Assembly (NCBI GenBank): GCA_030625695.1
Contig: DAOUQK010000272.1
Coordinates: 1 to 5,160, forward strand
Length of the DNA stretch: 5,160 nt
Direction of reading: 5' to 3'
Origin: Paracoccaceae bacterium
GTDB lineage: Bacteria > Pseudomonadota > Alphaproteobacteria > Rhodobacterales > Rhodobacteraceae
Both the position numbers and the translations under genes were made by a program. Of the stretch, positions 1 through 5,160 are shown in pieces. Below the pieces are notes generated by a model, which was given only the letters and a program-made list of their open reading frames with translations, ran no database searches and was not told the DNA's origin. Position 1 is the stretch's first letter. Each line of letters opens with the position of its first letter.

Positions 1-46
1 CAGACGGGTTTTGACCTGGGCGGGCATTCCGCGCTAGACCAACGGA
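1..46. other. Left edge; end or start of an unseen neighbouring gene
   Basis: These 46 bases hold no complete gene. Two readings are possible. On the plus strand, the frame starting at base 2 reads RRVLTWAGIPR and stops with TAG at 35-37, which would be the tail of an upstream gene 9 bases before the PaaX start. On the minus strand, an ATG at 27-25 opens MPAQVKTRL and runs off the edge, which would be the start of a divergent gene. The sequence here is too short to decide. I see no convincing promoter. Confidence 0.3.
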
Positions 47-826
47 ATGGATCCACTTGCCCCTCTTATCACTGCACTACATTCTCAGGGACGCCTACGG
101 GTCTGGTCCATGGTGATCACCGTTTTCGGTGATCTGGTACAGCACCGGGGCGGGCAGGTTTCGACCGCCAAATTAGGCGAGGTTCTGGGGCGCGTCGGGG
201 TTGAACAAGGGGCGTTGCGCACCGCGTTGTCCCGACTGGCGCGGGATGGCTGGGTGCAGGCCGAGCGTATTGGGCGCACCAGCCACTATCGTCTGAGCCA
301 GCAAGGATTGGCGCGGTTTGCCCCTGCGACCGCACAGATCTATGCGCCTGCAAAGGTGGCACCGGTGATGCGCTGGGCAATGGTGCTGAAACTGGGGGCA
401 ACAGGGCGGCAAGAGGTGACGGTTTGCCCGTTGCAAGACGTGGTGGACCAAGCGGATTGTCTGGTATCGGGTGACCTGCGCACGGTTTCAGCGGCGTATC
501 GCGCTATGTTGCTGGAGGATGATCACCGCACCGCACTGACGGCGCTGGCGGCGGACATAACCGCCCTTGCCGGGGTGGAAATAGCTGAACCGCTGGAGGC
601 GGCAGCGGCGCGGGTATTGTTGATCCACAGATGGCGGCGGATTGTATTGCGGTTTCCCGAAATACCGTGGGAACTGATGCCATCGGACGCGCCTTTGGCC
701 AATCCACGCCATTCCGTTGCCCAGGCGTATTGGCGATTGTCAGAGACTGGTGAGGCTTGGATGGGCCGGGACACCACGGCCTCAGTCGCAAGCCATCAGG
801 CAAATGGCCGCTTCAAGCCGGTTTAG
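47..826 (+). CDS. PaaX family transcriptional regulator, short form
   Basis: This 259-residue protein is a probable DNA-binding repressor of the PaaX family, whose best-known member controls phenylacetate catabolism in response to phenylacetyl-CoA. Residues about 20-100 form the winged-helix domain: the segment GALRTALSRLARDGWV followed by GRTSHYRLSQQG is the family's recognition helix and wing, and QIY at 98-100 ends the domain. Residues about 150-239 match the PaaX C-terminal domain, with YRAML, then LLIHRWRRIVLRFPEIPWEL and a closing YWRLSETGEAWM. The middle, Cas2-like domain starts at RWAMVLKL (109-116) but is cut short. The E. coli protein has about 316 residues, so this one is some 50 shorter. 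The ATG at 47 has only a weak AACGGA directly upstream, but no better start lies before the conserved domain. No paa genes are visible nearby, so the regulated pathway is unknown. Confidence 0.88.
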   Translation: MDPLAPLITALHSQGRLRVWSMVITVFGDLVQHRGGQVSTAKLGEVLGRVGVEQGALRTALSRLARDGWVQAERIGRTSHYRLSQQGLARFAPATAQIYAPAKVAPVMRWAMVLKLGATGRQEVTVCPLQDVVDQADCLVSGDLRTVSAAYRAMLLEDDHRTALTALAADITALAGVEIAEPLEAAAARVLLIHRWRRIVLRFPEIPWELMPSDAPLANPRHSVAQAYWRLSETGEAWMGRDTTASVASHQANGRFKPV

Positions 827-874
827 ACCAGTTTGGGCCGGTGCAAAAGGGTTGCGTTAGGTCGCGATTGGCGC

Positions 875-878
875 AAGG
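875..878 (+). promoter_or_regulatory. Ribosome binding site that sets the DUF2794 start
   Basis: AAGG lies 8 bases before the ATG at 887. This favours 887 over the upstream in-frame TTG at 833, which would add 18 residues of poor-looking sequence and lies only 7 bases after the PaaX stop. Confidence 0.55.
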
Positions 879-886
879 TTGTTACT

Positions 887-1246
887 ATGGTGATCCAGAC
901 GACCAACCCACTCTCCTCAAAACCGTTATTCAAAGGACCGGCCCCTGTTCAGGTGGCATTTGACCGAAAAGAACTGGCCGTTATCCTTTCGCTTTATGGC
1001 CGGATGGTGGCGGCAGGTGAATGGCGCGACTATGGGATATCGTTTCTGCGCGAAATGGCGGTGTTTTCGGTATTTCGCCGTACCGCGGAAAACCCGCTTT
1101 ACCGGATCGAAAAAAGGCCCAGGTTGCGGGAAAAGCAAGGGCAATACATGGTGGTTGGGATGGACGGGCAGGTATTGAAGCGCGGTGCCGACCTGAAGGC
1201 GGTTTTGCGGGTGCTGGAGCGTAAACTGATTCGAACGGTCAAATAG
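887..1246 (+). CDS. DUF2794 domain-containing protein
   Basis: This small protein of 119 residues has no known function; I recognise it as DUF2794, a conserved family of Alphaproteobacteria. The diagnostic core starts at VAFDRKELAVILSLYGRMV (residues 23-41) and continues through GEWRDYGISFLREMAVFSVF (44-63), RRTAENPLYRIEKRP (64-78) and GMDGQVLKRG (91-100), and ends in VLRVLERKLIR. The whole expected length is present. There is no signal peptide or membrane segment, so it should be cytoplasmic. The open frame extends upstream to a TTG at 833, but the ATG at 887 has an AAGG at good distance and gives the usual family length. It follows the PaaX gene after 60 bases on the same strand, so co-transcription is possible. 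Its last 8 bases overlap the end of the convergent NlpC/P60 gene. Confidence 0.9.
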   Translation: MVIQTTNPLSSKPLFKGPAPVQVAFDRKELAVILSLYGRMVAAGEWRDYGISFLREMAVFSVFRRTAENPLYRIEKRPRLREKQGQYMVVGMDGQVLKRGADLKAVLRVLERKLIRTVK

Positions 1247-1988
1247 ACGTCGGGCGAACGTGGCGGGTCACTTTGCCGTCCCCTTGGGATTCGATCCGCT
1301 CTAATGCCGACCGCAAAGGTTCAAAACTGACGGCCATATGAAAGGCATTTGCGTGCAGCAGGGTGTCTTGATCAAAGACCATTGCCACATGACCCTTGAA
1401 GAACAACAGGTCATTTCTTTGTGGCGTGGTATCATTCAGTAACCCAGCCCCAAACGCTTCCATTTGCTGAGAGCTGTCACCGGGGCAATCCCGTCCGCAC
1501 GCAATATACGCCGCCTGAACCAACCCCGAGCAATCTATGCCAAACCGGGTGTTGCCACCCCAAAGGTAAGGCGTGCCCATGAATAATTGCGCCACTTCTA
1601 AGGGATCGTTCAGATGTGTGCCGATTGGTGTAAGGTGGGGGGATGGGATATATCCCATTGATGTTTGCGCAAAACCGTTGGTTTGAGACGTCACCGTAAT
1701 CAAGCTACCGAAACTCAGCGCCGCCTGATCCGGTGATTTCAAATCGGCTTTGGCGTAAACATGGGTCGAAGGCGCGCTGATCCAATGGGTCACCGGGATC
1801 ACCGGCCCAAGGGATTGGCTGGGGACATAGCCGCAATAGCCGTCTTTGTCGGCTTCAATATGGCTCCAGCCGTCTTTGACCTCTGAGACCACTACCGTTT
1901 CGCCAAGCAACACTTGCCGGTCGCGGGGGCCACCGGAACGCCGTAACAGGTCGACGAAAGGCGTAACGATCTGGGCCGGAGTGTTCAC
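1239..1988 (-). CDS. NlpC/P60 (C40) cysteine peptidase with two SH3b domains
   Basis: This 249-residue protein is a probable gamma-D-glutamyl-diamino-acid endopeptidase acting on cell-wall peptides. Residues about 10-62 and 65-122 look like two bacterial SH3 domains (DGYCGYVPSQSL and MGYIPSPHL are their closing strands). Residues 125-249 form the NlpC/P60 domain: catalytic Cys153 in IDCSGLVQAAY, His200 in GHVAMVF and the third polar residue His212 in LLHANAFH, with the 12-residue His-His spacing seen in Spr. Tyr141, Trp143, Asp152, Ser154, Asp171 and Ser172 sit where YkfC recognises L-Ala-gamma-D-Glu, as I remember that structure. No signal peptide or membrane segment is seen, so it is probably cytoplasmic. 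The start is GTG at 1988, sharing GTGA with the stop of the upstream aminopeptidase gene, so translation is probably coupled; only a weak GGA precedes it. Many relatives have a longer N-terminus, so the first residues are less certain. Confidence 0.9.
   Translation of the reverse strand: MNTPAQIVTPFVDLLRRSGGPRDRQVLLGETVVVSEVKDGWSHIEADKDGYCGYVPSQSLGPVIPVTHWISAPSTHVYAKADLKSPDQAALSFGSLITVTSQTNGFAQTSMGYIPSPHLTPIGTHLNDPLEVAQLFMGTPYLWGGNTRFGIDCSGLVQAAYIACGRDCPGDSSQQMEAFGAGLLNDTTPQRNDLLFFKGHVAMVFDQDTLLHANAFHMAVSFEPLRSALERIESQGDGKVTRHVRPTSI
1643..1658. repeat. Perfect 16-base palindrome inside the NlpC/P60 gene
   Basis: ATGGGATATATCCCAT equals its own reverse complement over all 16 bases. It encodes MGYIP plus part of the next codon at the end of the second SH3b domain, so part of the symmetry follows from conserved protein sequence. 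A binding function is not shown. Confidence 0.6.
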
Positions 1989-3379
1989 AGATCCAACAGG
2001 TCAGGCAAAGCGTCCAGAATGGCGCGTGACCCTTGCCCCACTCCACCTTTGGGCCGGGCCGGCGCGTTCGCCAATTGCCAGGCGTAGATGTCGAAATGCA
2101 CATAGCGCGATTGCTGAACAAAACGTCGCAGAAACAGGGCGGCGGTGATCGACCCGGCGAAGCCTCCGGAAGGCGCATTATCCAGATCGGCAATGGCCGG
2201 TTCGATCTTAAGCTCATAAGGTTCGTGGAACGGCATCCGCCAAAGCGGGTCTTCGACCCGGTCACCCGCTGTGCCCAGCGCCAGAGCCGAAGCCGTGTCA
2301 TCAGTATAAAACGGCGCAAGGTCCGACCCTACGGCGACACGCGCCGCCCCTGTCAGGGTTGCCATTGAAATGATCAGATCGGGGGCTTCTTCGTCGGCCA
2401 ATGCCAGGGCGTCGGCCAGTACCAGTCGCCCTTCGGCGTCGGTATTGTTATTCTCGATCGTTAGCCCCTTGCGCGACATCAAAACATCGCCCGGTCGGAA
2501 CGAATTGCCCGCAACCGAGTTTTCGACCGCCGGGATCAGCACGCGCAGTTGCACTGGCAGTTTCAGGCTCATGATGATCTGCGCCAGGCCCAGCACGTTG
2601 GCCGCCCCGCCCATATCCTTTTTCATCTGCCCCATGCCGGCACGGGGTTTAAGGTTCAAGCCACCTGTATCAAAACACACTCCCTTGCCAACCAAAGTCA
2701 GCGTCGGCCCCGATTTGCCCCAGCGCATGTCAATCAACCGCGGCGCGCGGGGTTTGGAGTGGCCGACAGCGCGGCCAACAGTATGGATCAACGGAAAGTT
2801 CTGACCAAGAAGGTCATCGCCCCGGATCACCGACATATCCGCACCGTGAGTTTTGGCAATGTCCGCCACGGCAGCCTCAAGATCAGAGGGGCCCATGTCC
2901 GAAGCCGGAGTATTGATCAGGTCGCGGATCAGCCATTCGGCGGCGGCTATGGTCTCCAGCCGGGCGACGTCCACCCCTTTGGGGGCGATCAACTGTGTGT
3001 CTTTGGTGGTATGCGCGCGATACCGGTCAAAGCGGTAAGAGGCCATCAGCCAGCCGAAACATTCGGCCTCAAGATTTTCATCAGCAATGCCTGAAGCGAT
3101 CTGATAGACGCCCTTTGGCAATTTTTCAGCAGCAACAGCCAGATGAAAGCGACGTTTCGCCCGTTGCCCGGCTGTGCCGTACCCAAGAAGCGCCATAAGC
3201 GGGCGGCCATCACCACCCGGAACCAAAAGCACCTCGCGCCGCCCGCCTGTGAAATCATTGACGCCAACCCAGGATTTTACCGGGTCAGTCTGAGATTCAA
3301 GCCAGGTATCGAAGGCGGATTGGTCGATAACATGCAGCGGAATGGCTGCTTTGGAGTCAGTGGAAAATGTGGGGGCCAT
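1985..3379 (-). CDS. M17 family leucyl aminopeptidase
   Basis: This 464-residue enzyme removes N-terminal amino acids from peptides using two metal ions, in the cytoplasm. The N-terminal domain (about 1-135) is the variable regulatory part. The catalytic domain follows, with INTPASDMGP (155-164), GKGVCFDTGGLNLKP (231-245), KKDMGGAAN (253-261) and the family signature NTDAEGRL (312-319). Every key residue is present: Lys232, Asp237, Asp255, Asp314 and Glu316 as metal ligands, and Lys244 and Arg318 as catalytic residues. All lie exactly 38 positions before those of E. coli PepA, so no insertion or deletion occurs in the core. It is shorter than PepA (503), mainly at the N-terminus. The ATG at 3379 has only a weak GAG upstream, but the frame begins sensibly there. 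It lies 69 bases after the Hpt-like gene and overlaps the NlpC/P60 gene by 4 bases, suggesting one transcript. Alphaproteobacteria often carry a second, longer M17 paralogue, so I give no gene symbol. Confidence 0.95.
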   Translation of the reverse strand: MAPTFSTDSKAAIPLHVIDQSAFDTWLESQTDPVKSWVGVNDFTGGRREVLLVPGGDGRPLMALLGYGTAGQRAKRRFHLAVAAEKLPKGVYQIASGIADENLEAECFGWLMASYRFDRYRAHTTKDTQLIAPKGVDVARLETIAAAEWLIRDLINTPASDMGPSDLEAAVADIAKTHGADMSVIRGDDLLGQNFPLIHTVGRAVGHSKPRAPRLIDMRWGKSGPTLTLVGKGVCFDTGGLNLKPRAGMGQMKKDMGGAANVLGLAQIIMSLKLPVQLRVLIPAVENSVAGNSFRPGDVLMSRKGLTIENNNTDAEGRLVLADALALADEEAPDLIISMATLTGAARVAVGSDLAPFYTDDTASALALGTAGDRVEDPLWRMPFHEPYELKIEPAIADLDNAPSGGFAGSITAALFLRRFVQQSRYVHFDIYAWQLANAPARPKGGVGQGSRAILDALPDLLDL

Positions 3380-3448
3380 GGGATAGTTATCTCAAATTGG
3401 GAACATTGGCCGCCAGACTAGCCTGTGAATCGCCATTCGCAAGCCCGT

Positions 3449-3865
3449 TCAGATCGAAAGGTCCTGCAGGTCCCAAACCGCGGTCAACGACCGTTCGCCC
3501 ACACGCAGCAGCCGGAAAAGCGTGGCACCCACCGCCGGAGTATCCCCATTGTCGATTGCGAGTGTCACGTCGTCGGCAACCCGTGCCAGCGCAATCATGC
3601 CAATCTGGTCGGCAATCGCAATCAGCGACTTTGTGCATTTTCGCAATCCAACTTGGTCCTGCTGCCGCCAAAGCCGCTCGCAATGAGACAGCCGCACCGC
3701 CAATTCTTCGATGGCGCGGCACACCACGTCTTCGGCACCGGTTTCGCCCAGTTGATGGTACAGTCCGCCCAGTCGGTCCGGGTCCAATCGAACCGTTTCG
3801 TTCTGGTCAAGTGTAAATACGGTTGCCACCACGCTCACCCCAATTAAGTTACGCCCCCACGGCAT
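3449..3865 (-). CDS. Small helical protein, degenerate Hpt-like domain
   Basis: I do not recognise this 138-residue protein by name. From about residue 28 it reads as a bundle of amphipathic helices without signal peptide or membrane segment. The stretch KSLIAIADQIGM (79-90), followed by LARVADDV and NGD (106-108), aligns well with the Hpt motif pattern H-S-L-K-G-S-A-x-N-L-G-A. However, the phosphorylated histidine is replaced by Lys79 and the following lysine by Ile82. The tail GERSLTAVWDLQDLSI looks conserved. The start is doubtful: the ATG at 3865 has no ribosome binding site and abuts a 15-base palindrome. In-frame GTG codons at 3838, 3832 and 3829 are alternatives; GGGGTGAG sits just before the last two, and starting there gives a more natural N-terminus (VATVFTLDQNE). 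It is probably the first gene of an operon with the aminopeptidase. An unrelated four-helix protein remains possible. Confidence 0.7.
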   Translation of the reverse strand: MPWGRNLIGVSVVATVFTLDQNETVRLDPDRLGGLYHQLGETGAEDVVCRAIEELAVRLSHCERLWRQQDQVGLRKCTKSLIAIADQIGMIALARVADDVTLAIDNGDTPAVGATLFRLLRVGERSLTAVWDLQDLSI

Positions 3866-3880
3866 GTGCCATCATGGCAC
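3866..3880. promoter_or_regulatory. Candidate operator: GTGCCAT-C-ATGGCAC inverted repeat
   Basis: Two perfect 7-base arms flank one central base. It touches the ATG at 3865 of the Hpt-like gene, and is 34 to 37 bases upstream of the GTG starts at 3832 and 3829. A second small dyad, GGCA-TG-TGCC (3861-3870), overlaps it. The form suits a dimeric regulator, but no specific family is identified. Confidence 0.4.
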
Positions 3881-3889
3881 CACAGGCGT

Positions 3890-3918
3890 TTGCAAAAGGT
3901 TTCAATGCCCTGTCTAAA
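3890..3918 (+). promoter_or_regulatory. Possible sigma-70 promoter for carbonic anhydrase
   Basis: TTGCAA (3890-3895) and TCTAAA (3913-3918) are 17 bases apart and match the -35 and -10 consensus at four of six positions each. A competing -10 is TAGAAT (3934-3939), which matches five of six but lacks a good -35. Transcription would start near 3925 or 3946, leaving a leader of about 50 to 75 bases. Confidence 0.3.
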
Positions 3919-3924
3919 TCGCTC

Positions 3925-3961
3925 GAATTTGGATAGAATTCAGGCTATCCGGTGTACCGGA
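3925..3961. promoter_or_regulatory. Nested inverted repeats upstream of carbonic anhydrase
   Basis: Three dyads are packed into 37 bases: GAATT-N7-AATTC (3925-3941), GGATAG-N8-CTATCC (3931-3950) and TCCGGT-GT-ACCGGA (3948-3961). The last two share bases 3948-3950, so as RNA stems they could not form together. They may be operators near the transcription start or a leader structure. Confidence 0.4.
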
Positions 3962-3986
3962 CACAACAAGCAGCATCATGCAGATT

Positions 3987-3992
3987 CGGGAA
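3987..3992 (+). promoter_or_regulatory. Ribosome binding site of carbonic anhydrase
   Basis: CGGGAA ends 5 bases before the ATG at 3998. It is a modest Shine-Dalgarno match but supports this start over the GTG at 3866. Confidence 0.45.
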
Positions 3993-3997
3993 CTCTT

Positions 3998-4648
3998 ATG
4001 AACTTTGCCAAACCCCTGCCCAGCTACCTGATCCAGCGTTATCACGGCTGGAAGGCCACGTCCTATGAAGAAAACCGCGGCTGGTATCGCCGACTGGCCT
4101 CAGAGGGGCAAAGACCGCGCGCCATGGTAATCTCGTGCTGCGACAGCCGGGTGCATGTCACGTCGATCTTTGGTGCCGATCAGGGAGAGTTCTTTATTCA
4201 CCGCAATATCGCCAACCTGGTGCCACCCTATGAGCCGGACGGCGATCACCACGGCACCAGTGCGGCGGTGGAATATGCGGTGTCGGTCCTTGAGGTGGTG
4301 CATCTGATTGTGCTGGGCCACTCGCAATGCGGCGGCATCCAGGGGTGCATCGACATGTGCAAGGGCCGCGCGCCCGAACTTGAAGTCAAGGAGAGCTTTG
4401 TCGGGCGCTGGATGGATATCCTGAGGCCGAAATATGATCAGGTCGCCGATATCGAAGACGAGGCCGAACAAATCAATCAACTGGAAAAACACGCGGTGAT
4501 TACGTCACTGGAAAACCTGATGAGCTTTCCGTTTGTCGCGGCGGCGGTTGAGGACGGAACCCTGAGCCTGCACGGGCTGTGGACCGATATCGGTGAAGGC
4601 AGCCTTCAGTGTTACGACCGCAAAGCAGATAAGTTTTTACAGATTTGA
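3998..4648 (+). CDS. Beta-class carbonic anhydrase
   Basis: This 216-residue zinc enzyme interconverts carbon dioxide and bicarbonate in the cytoplasm, supplying bicarbonate for carboxylases and helping pH balance. The family motifs are intact: ISCCDSRV (45-52) gives zinc ligand Cys47 and the Asp49-Arg51 dyad, and LGHSQCGGI (106-114) gives His108 and Cys111. Between them lie HRNIANLVPPY (68-78) and GTSAAVEYAVSVL (86-98), typical of the CynT/plant-like branch. The length is normal for the family, and no signal peptide is visible. The ATG at 3998 gives the usual N-terminus (FAKPLPSYLIQRYHGW). The gene is transcribed away from the Hpt-like operon across a dyad-rich region, and its stop is only 7 bases from the stop of the convergent DUF4139 gene. 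No cyanate or transporter gene is adjacent, so a housekeeping role is the simplest reading. Confidence 0.95.
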   Translation: MNFAKPLPSYLIQRYHGWKATSYEENRGWYRRLASEGQRPRAMVISCCDSRVHVTSIFGADQGEFFIHRNIANLVPPYEPDGDHHGTSAAVEYAVSVLEVVHLIVLGHSQCGGIQGCIDMCKGRAPELEVKESFVGRWMDILRPKYDQVADIEDEAEQINQLEKHAVITSLENLMSFPFVAAAVEDGTLSLHGLWTDIGEGSLQCYDRKADKFLQI

Positions 4649-4655
4649 TCGACGC

Positions 4656-5160
4656 CTAGCGTAGCAACATGCCTTCGGGCCAAGACAGCGTTTGATCCAA
4701 CCGGATCATCGTTTTTTCACCGGGGTTAAGCACCAAATTCCAACCCAGAATGCCACGCTGGTTGTCGACGTTTATGTCCATGACTTCCGGCTCGGCCACC
4801 CAACTGATTTGCAGGTCTTCCTGCTCCGAATAAGGCACCTGATCAAGCAGGCGAACCGGCCAGGTGTCATCGGTCATATTGGAAACCTCGATCTGGATGC
4901 TTTTGGTCTGTTCGTTGGACCGCGAAATGATCCCCCGGTCACCTTCGTTCTGGTTCAGAACAACCCGCTCAAGCCGCAAACCTTCGATAGGTCCAAAAGG
5001 CAGTTCGGCCTTGTCCCCGGCCGGGATGCCGTTGAATTGACGGGACGCGCCGACAAATACACCATCGACGAACAAAGACACGAGCGGGGACTGCAGGATC
5101 ACCTCGCCGCTGTCATTGGTTATGCTTGCCACAAGGAACGCGGTGTCATCCCGCAACGGA
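4656..5160 (-). CDS. DUF4139 domain protein, C-terminal part only
   Basis: The window holds the last 167 or so codons of a longer gene; its start lies beyond 5160, and the frame stays open to the edge. I recognise the C-terminal DUF4139 domain: the segment PLVSLFVDGVFVGASRQF, then AELPFGPIEGLRLERV, the characteristic EGDRGIISRSNEQ, PYSEQEDLQI and the closing WPEGMLL. The pattern suggests beta-sandwich folds. Full-length members usually have about 500-600 residues, with a signal peptide, an N-terminal DUF4140 domain and a coiled coil, and are often named mucoidy inhibitor MuiA family; that is family knowledge, since none of that part is visible here. The cellular role is not known. A TTG near 5156 could be misread as a start, but the family homology at the edge and its brevity argue against it. 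Confidence 0.88.
   Translation of the reverse strand, partial: PLRDDTAFLVASITNDSGEVILQSPLVSLFVDGVFVGASRQFNGIPAGDKAELPFGPIEGLRLERVVLNQNEGDRGIISRSNEQTKSIQIEVSNMTDDTWPVRLLDQVPYSEQEDLQISWVAEPEVMDINVDNQRGILGWNLVLNPGEKTMIRLDQTLSWPEGMLLR

Larger units (their letters stand above)
3866..3997. promoter_or_regulatory. Divergent intergenic region with promoters for both sides
   Basis: These 132 bases separate the minus-strand Hpt-like operon from the plus-strand carbonic anhydrase gene, so both promoters are expected here. The region is more AT-rich than the flanking genes and contains at least four inverted repeats. An open frame from a GTG at 3866 runs into the carbonic anhydrase, but its 44 extra residues look non-coding and do not belong to that family. 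Confidence 0.6.

Noticed and set aside
852..876. TTGCG-N15-CGCAA stem in the leader of the DUF2794 gene, touching its ribosome site
   Set aside because: Five base pairs around a 15-base loop is weak and expected often by chance in GC-rich sequence.
833..886. Extension of the DUF2794 protein from a TTG at 833
   Set aside because: It starts 7 bases after the PaaX stop without a ribosome site, and the ATG at 887 has AAGG at good spacing.
1855..2319. A 154-codon minus-strand frame across the junction of the aminopeptidase and NlpC/P60 genes
   Set aside because: It is out of frame with both well-supported genes and shows no domain pattern.
2033..3094. Several open frames of 100-180 codons on the plus strand opposite the aminopeptidase gene
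   Set aside because: They are antisense shadows of a GC-rich gene whose minus-strand product has every M17 catalytic residue; their translations are rich in Arg, Pro and Ser and match no family I know.
3380..3448. Separate promoter for the aminopeptidase gene
   Set aside because: The 69-base gap has only poor matches (for example TTGCGA with TAGTCT on the minus strand), so I do not call one; co-transcription with the Hpt-like gene is simpler.
3866..3997. N-terminal extension of carbonic anhydrase from a GTG at 3866
   Set aside because: The 44 extra residues do not look like carbonic anhydrase or a signal peptide, they cover the inverted repeats, and the ATG at 3998 gives the usual family length with a ribosome site.
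5101..5156. TTG near 5156 as the start of a short complete protein
   Set aside because: The frame stays open to the window edge and the residues are already inside the DUF4139 domain, so the gene is cut by the window.
1..5160. Defence system, mobile element, CRISPR array or tRNA
   Set aside because: All long stretches are explained by housekeeping-type genes; I saw no direct-repeat array, transposase, integrase or cloverleaf pattern.

Overview
The window looks like a chromosomal segment of an alphaproteobacterium, most likely a marine Rhodobacteraceae (Roseobacter group). I infer this from moderately high GC with GC-rich third positions, from a DUF2794 protein (a family I know mainly from Alphaproteobacteria), and from the tight same-strand pairing of an M17 leucyl aminopeptidase with an SH3b-NlpC/P60 peptidase. 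No species can be named from the sequence alone. Coding density is very high. I see no tRNA, rRNA, insertion sequence, CRISPR array or phage gene.

Layout, left to right. A 46-base edge precedes a plus-strand PaaX-type transcriptional regulator (47-826), followed by a plus-strand DUF2794 protein (best start 887, end 1246). The minus strand then carries a probable three-gene operon, read right to left: a small alpha-helical protein that resembles a histidine-phosphotransfer (Hpt) domain without its histidine (3865-3449), an M17 leucyl aminopeptidase (3379-1985), and a two-SH3b NlpC/P60 cysteine peptidase (1988-1239). The last two overlap by the four bases GTGA. A 132-base divergent intergenic region (3866-3997) separates this operon from a plus-strand beta-carbonic anhydrase (3998-4648). 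The window ends in the C-terminal part of a minus-strand DUF4139 protein (4656 to beyond 5160).

How the genes may work together. The aminopeptidase and the NlpC/P60 enzyme are probably translationally coupled. Neither shows a signal peptide, so a cytoplasmic peptide-processing role is plausible, perhaps recycling of cell-wall peptides. The catalytic residues of both enzymes, and of the carbonic anhydrase, appear intact. The PaaX regulator is short in its middle domain, and no phenylacetate genes are visible here, so its target is unknown. Two convergent gene pairs are packed so tightly (8-base overlap at 1239-1246; 7-base gap at 4649-4655) that no terminator fits between them.

Most of the window is ordinary core genome, and I do not see a new defence or mobile system. 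The points most worth a second look are the dense cluster of inverted repeats in the divergent region 3866-3997, the histidine-less Hpt-like protein, the conserved YkfC-like recognition residues in the NlpC/P60 enzyme, and a perfect 16-base palindrome inside that gene.
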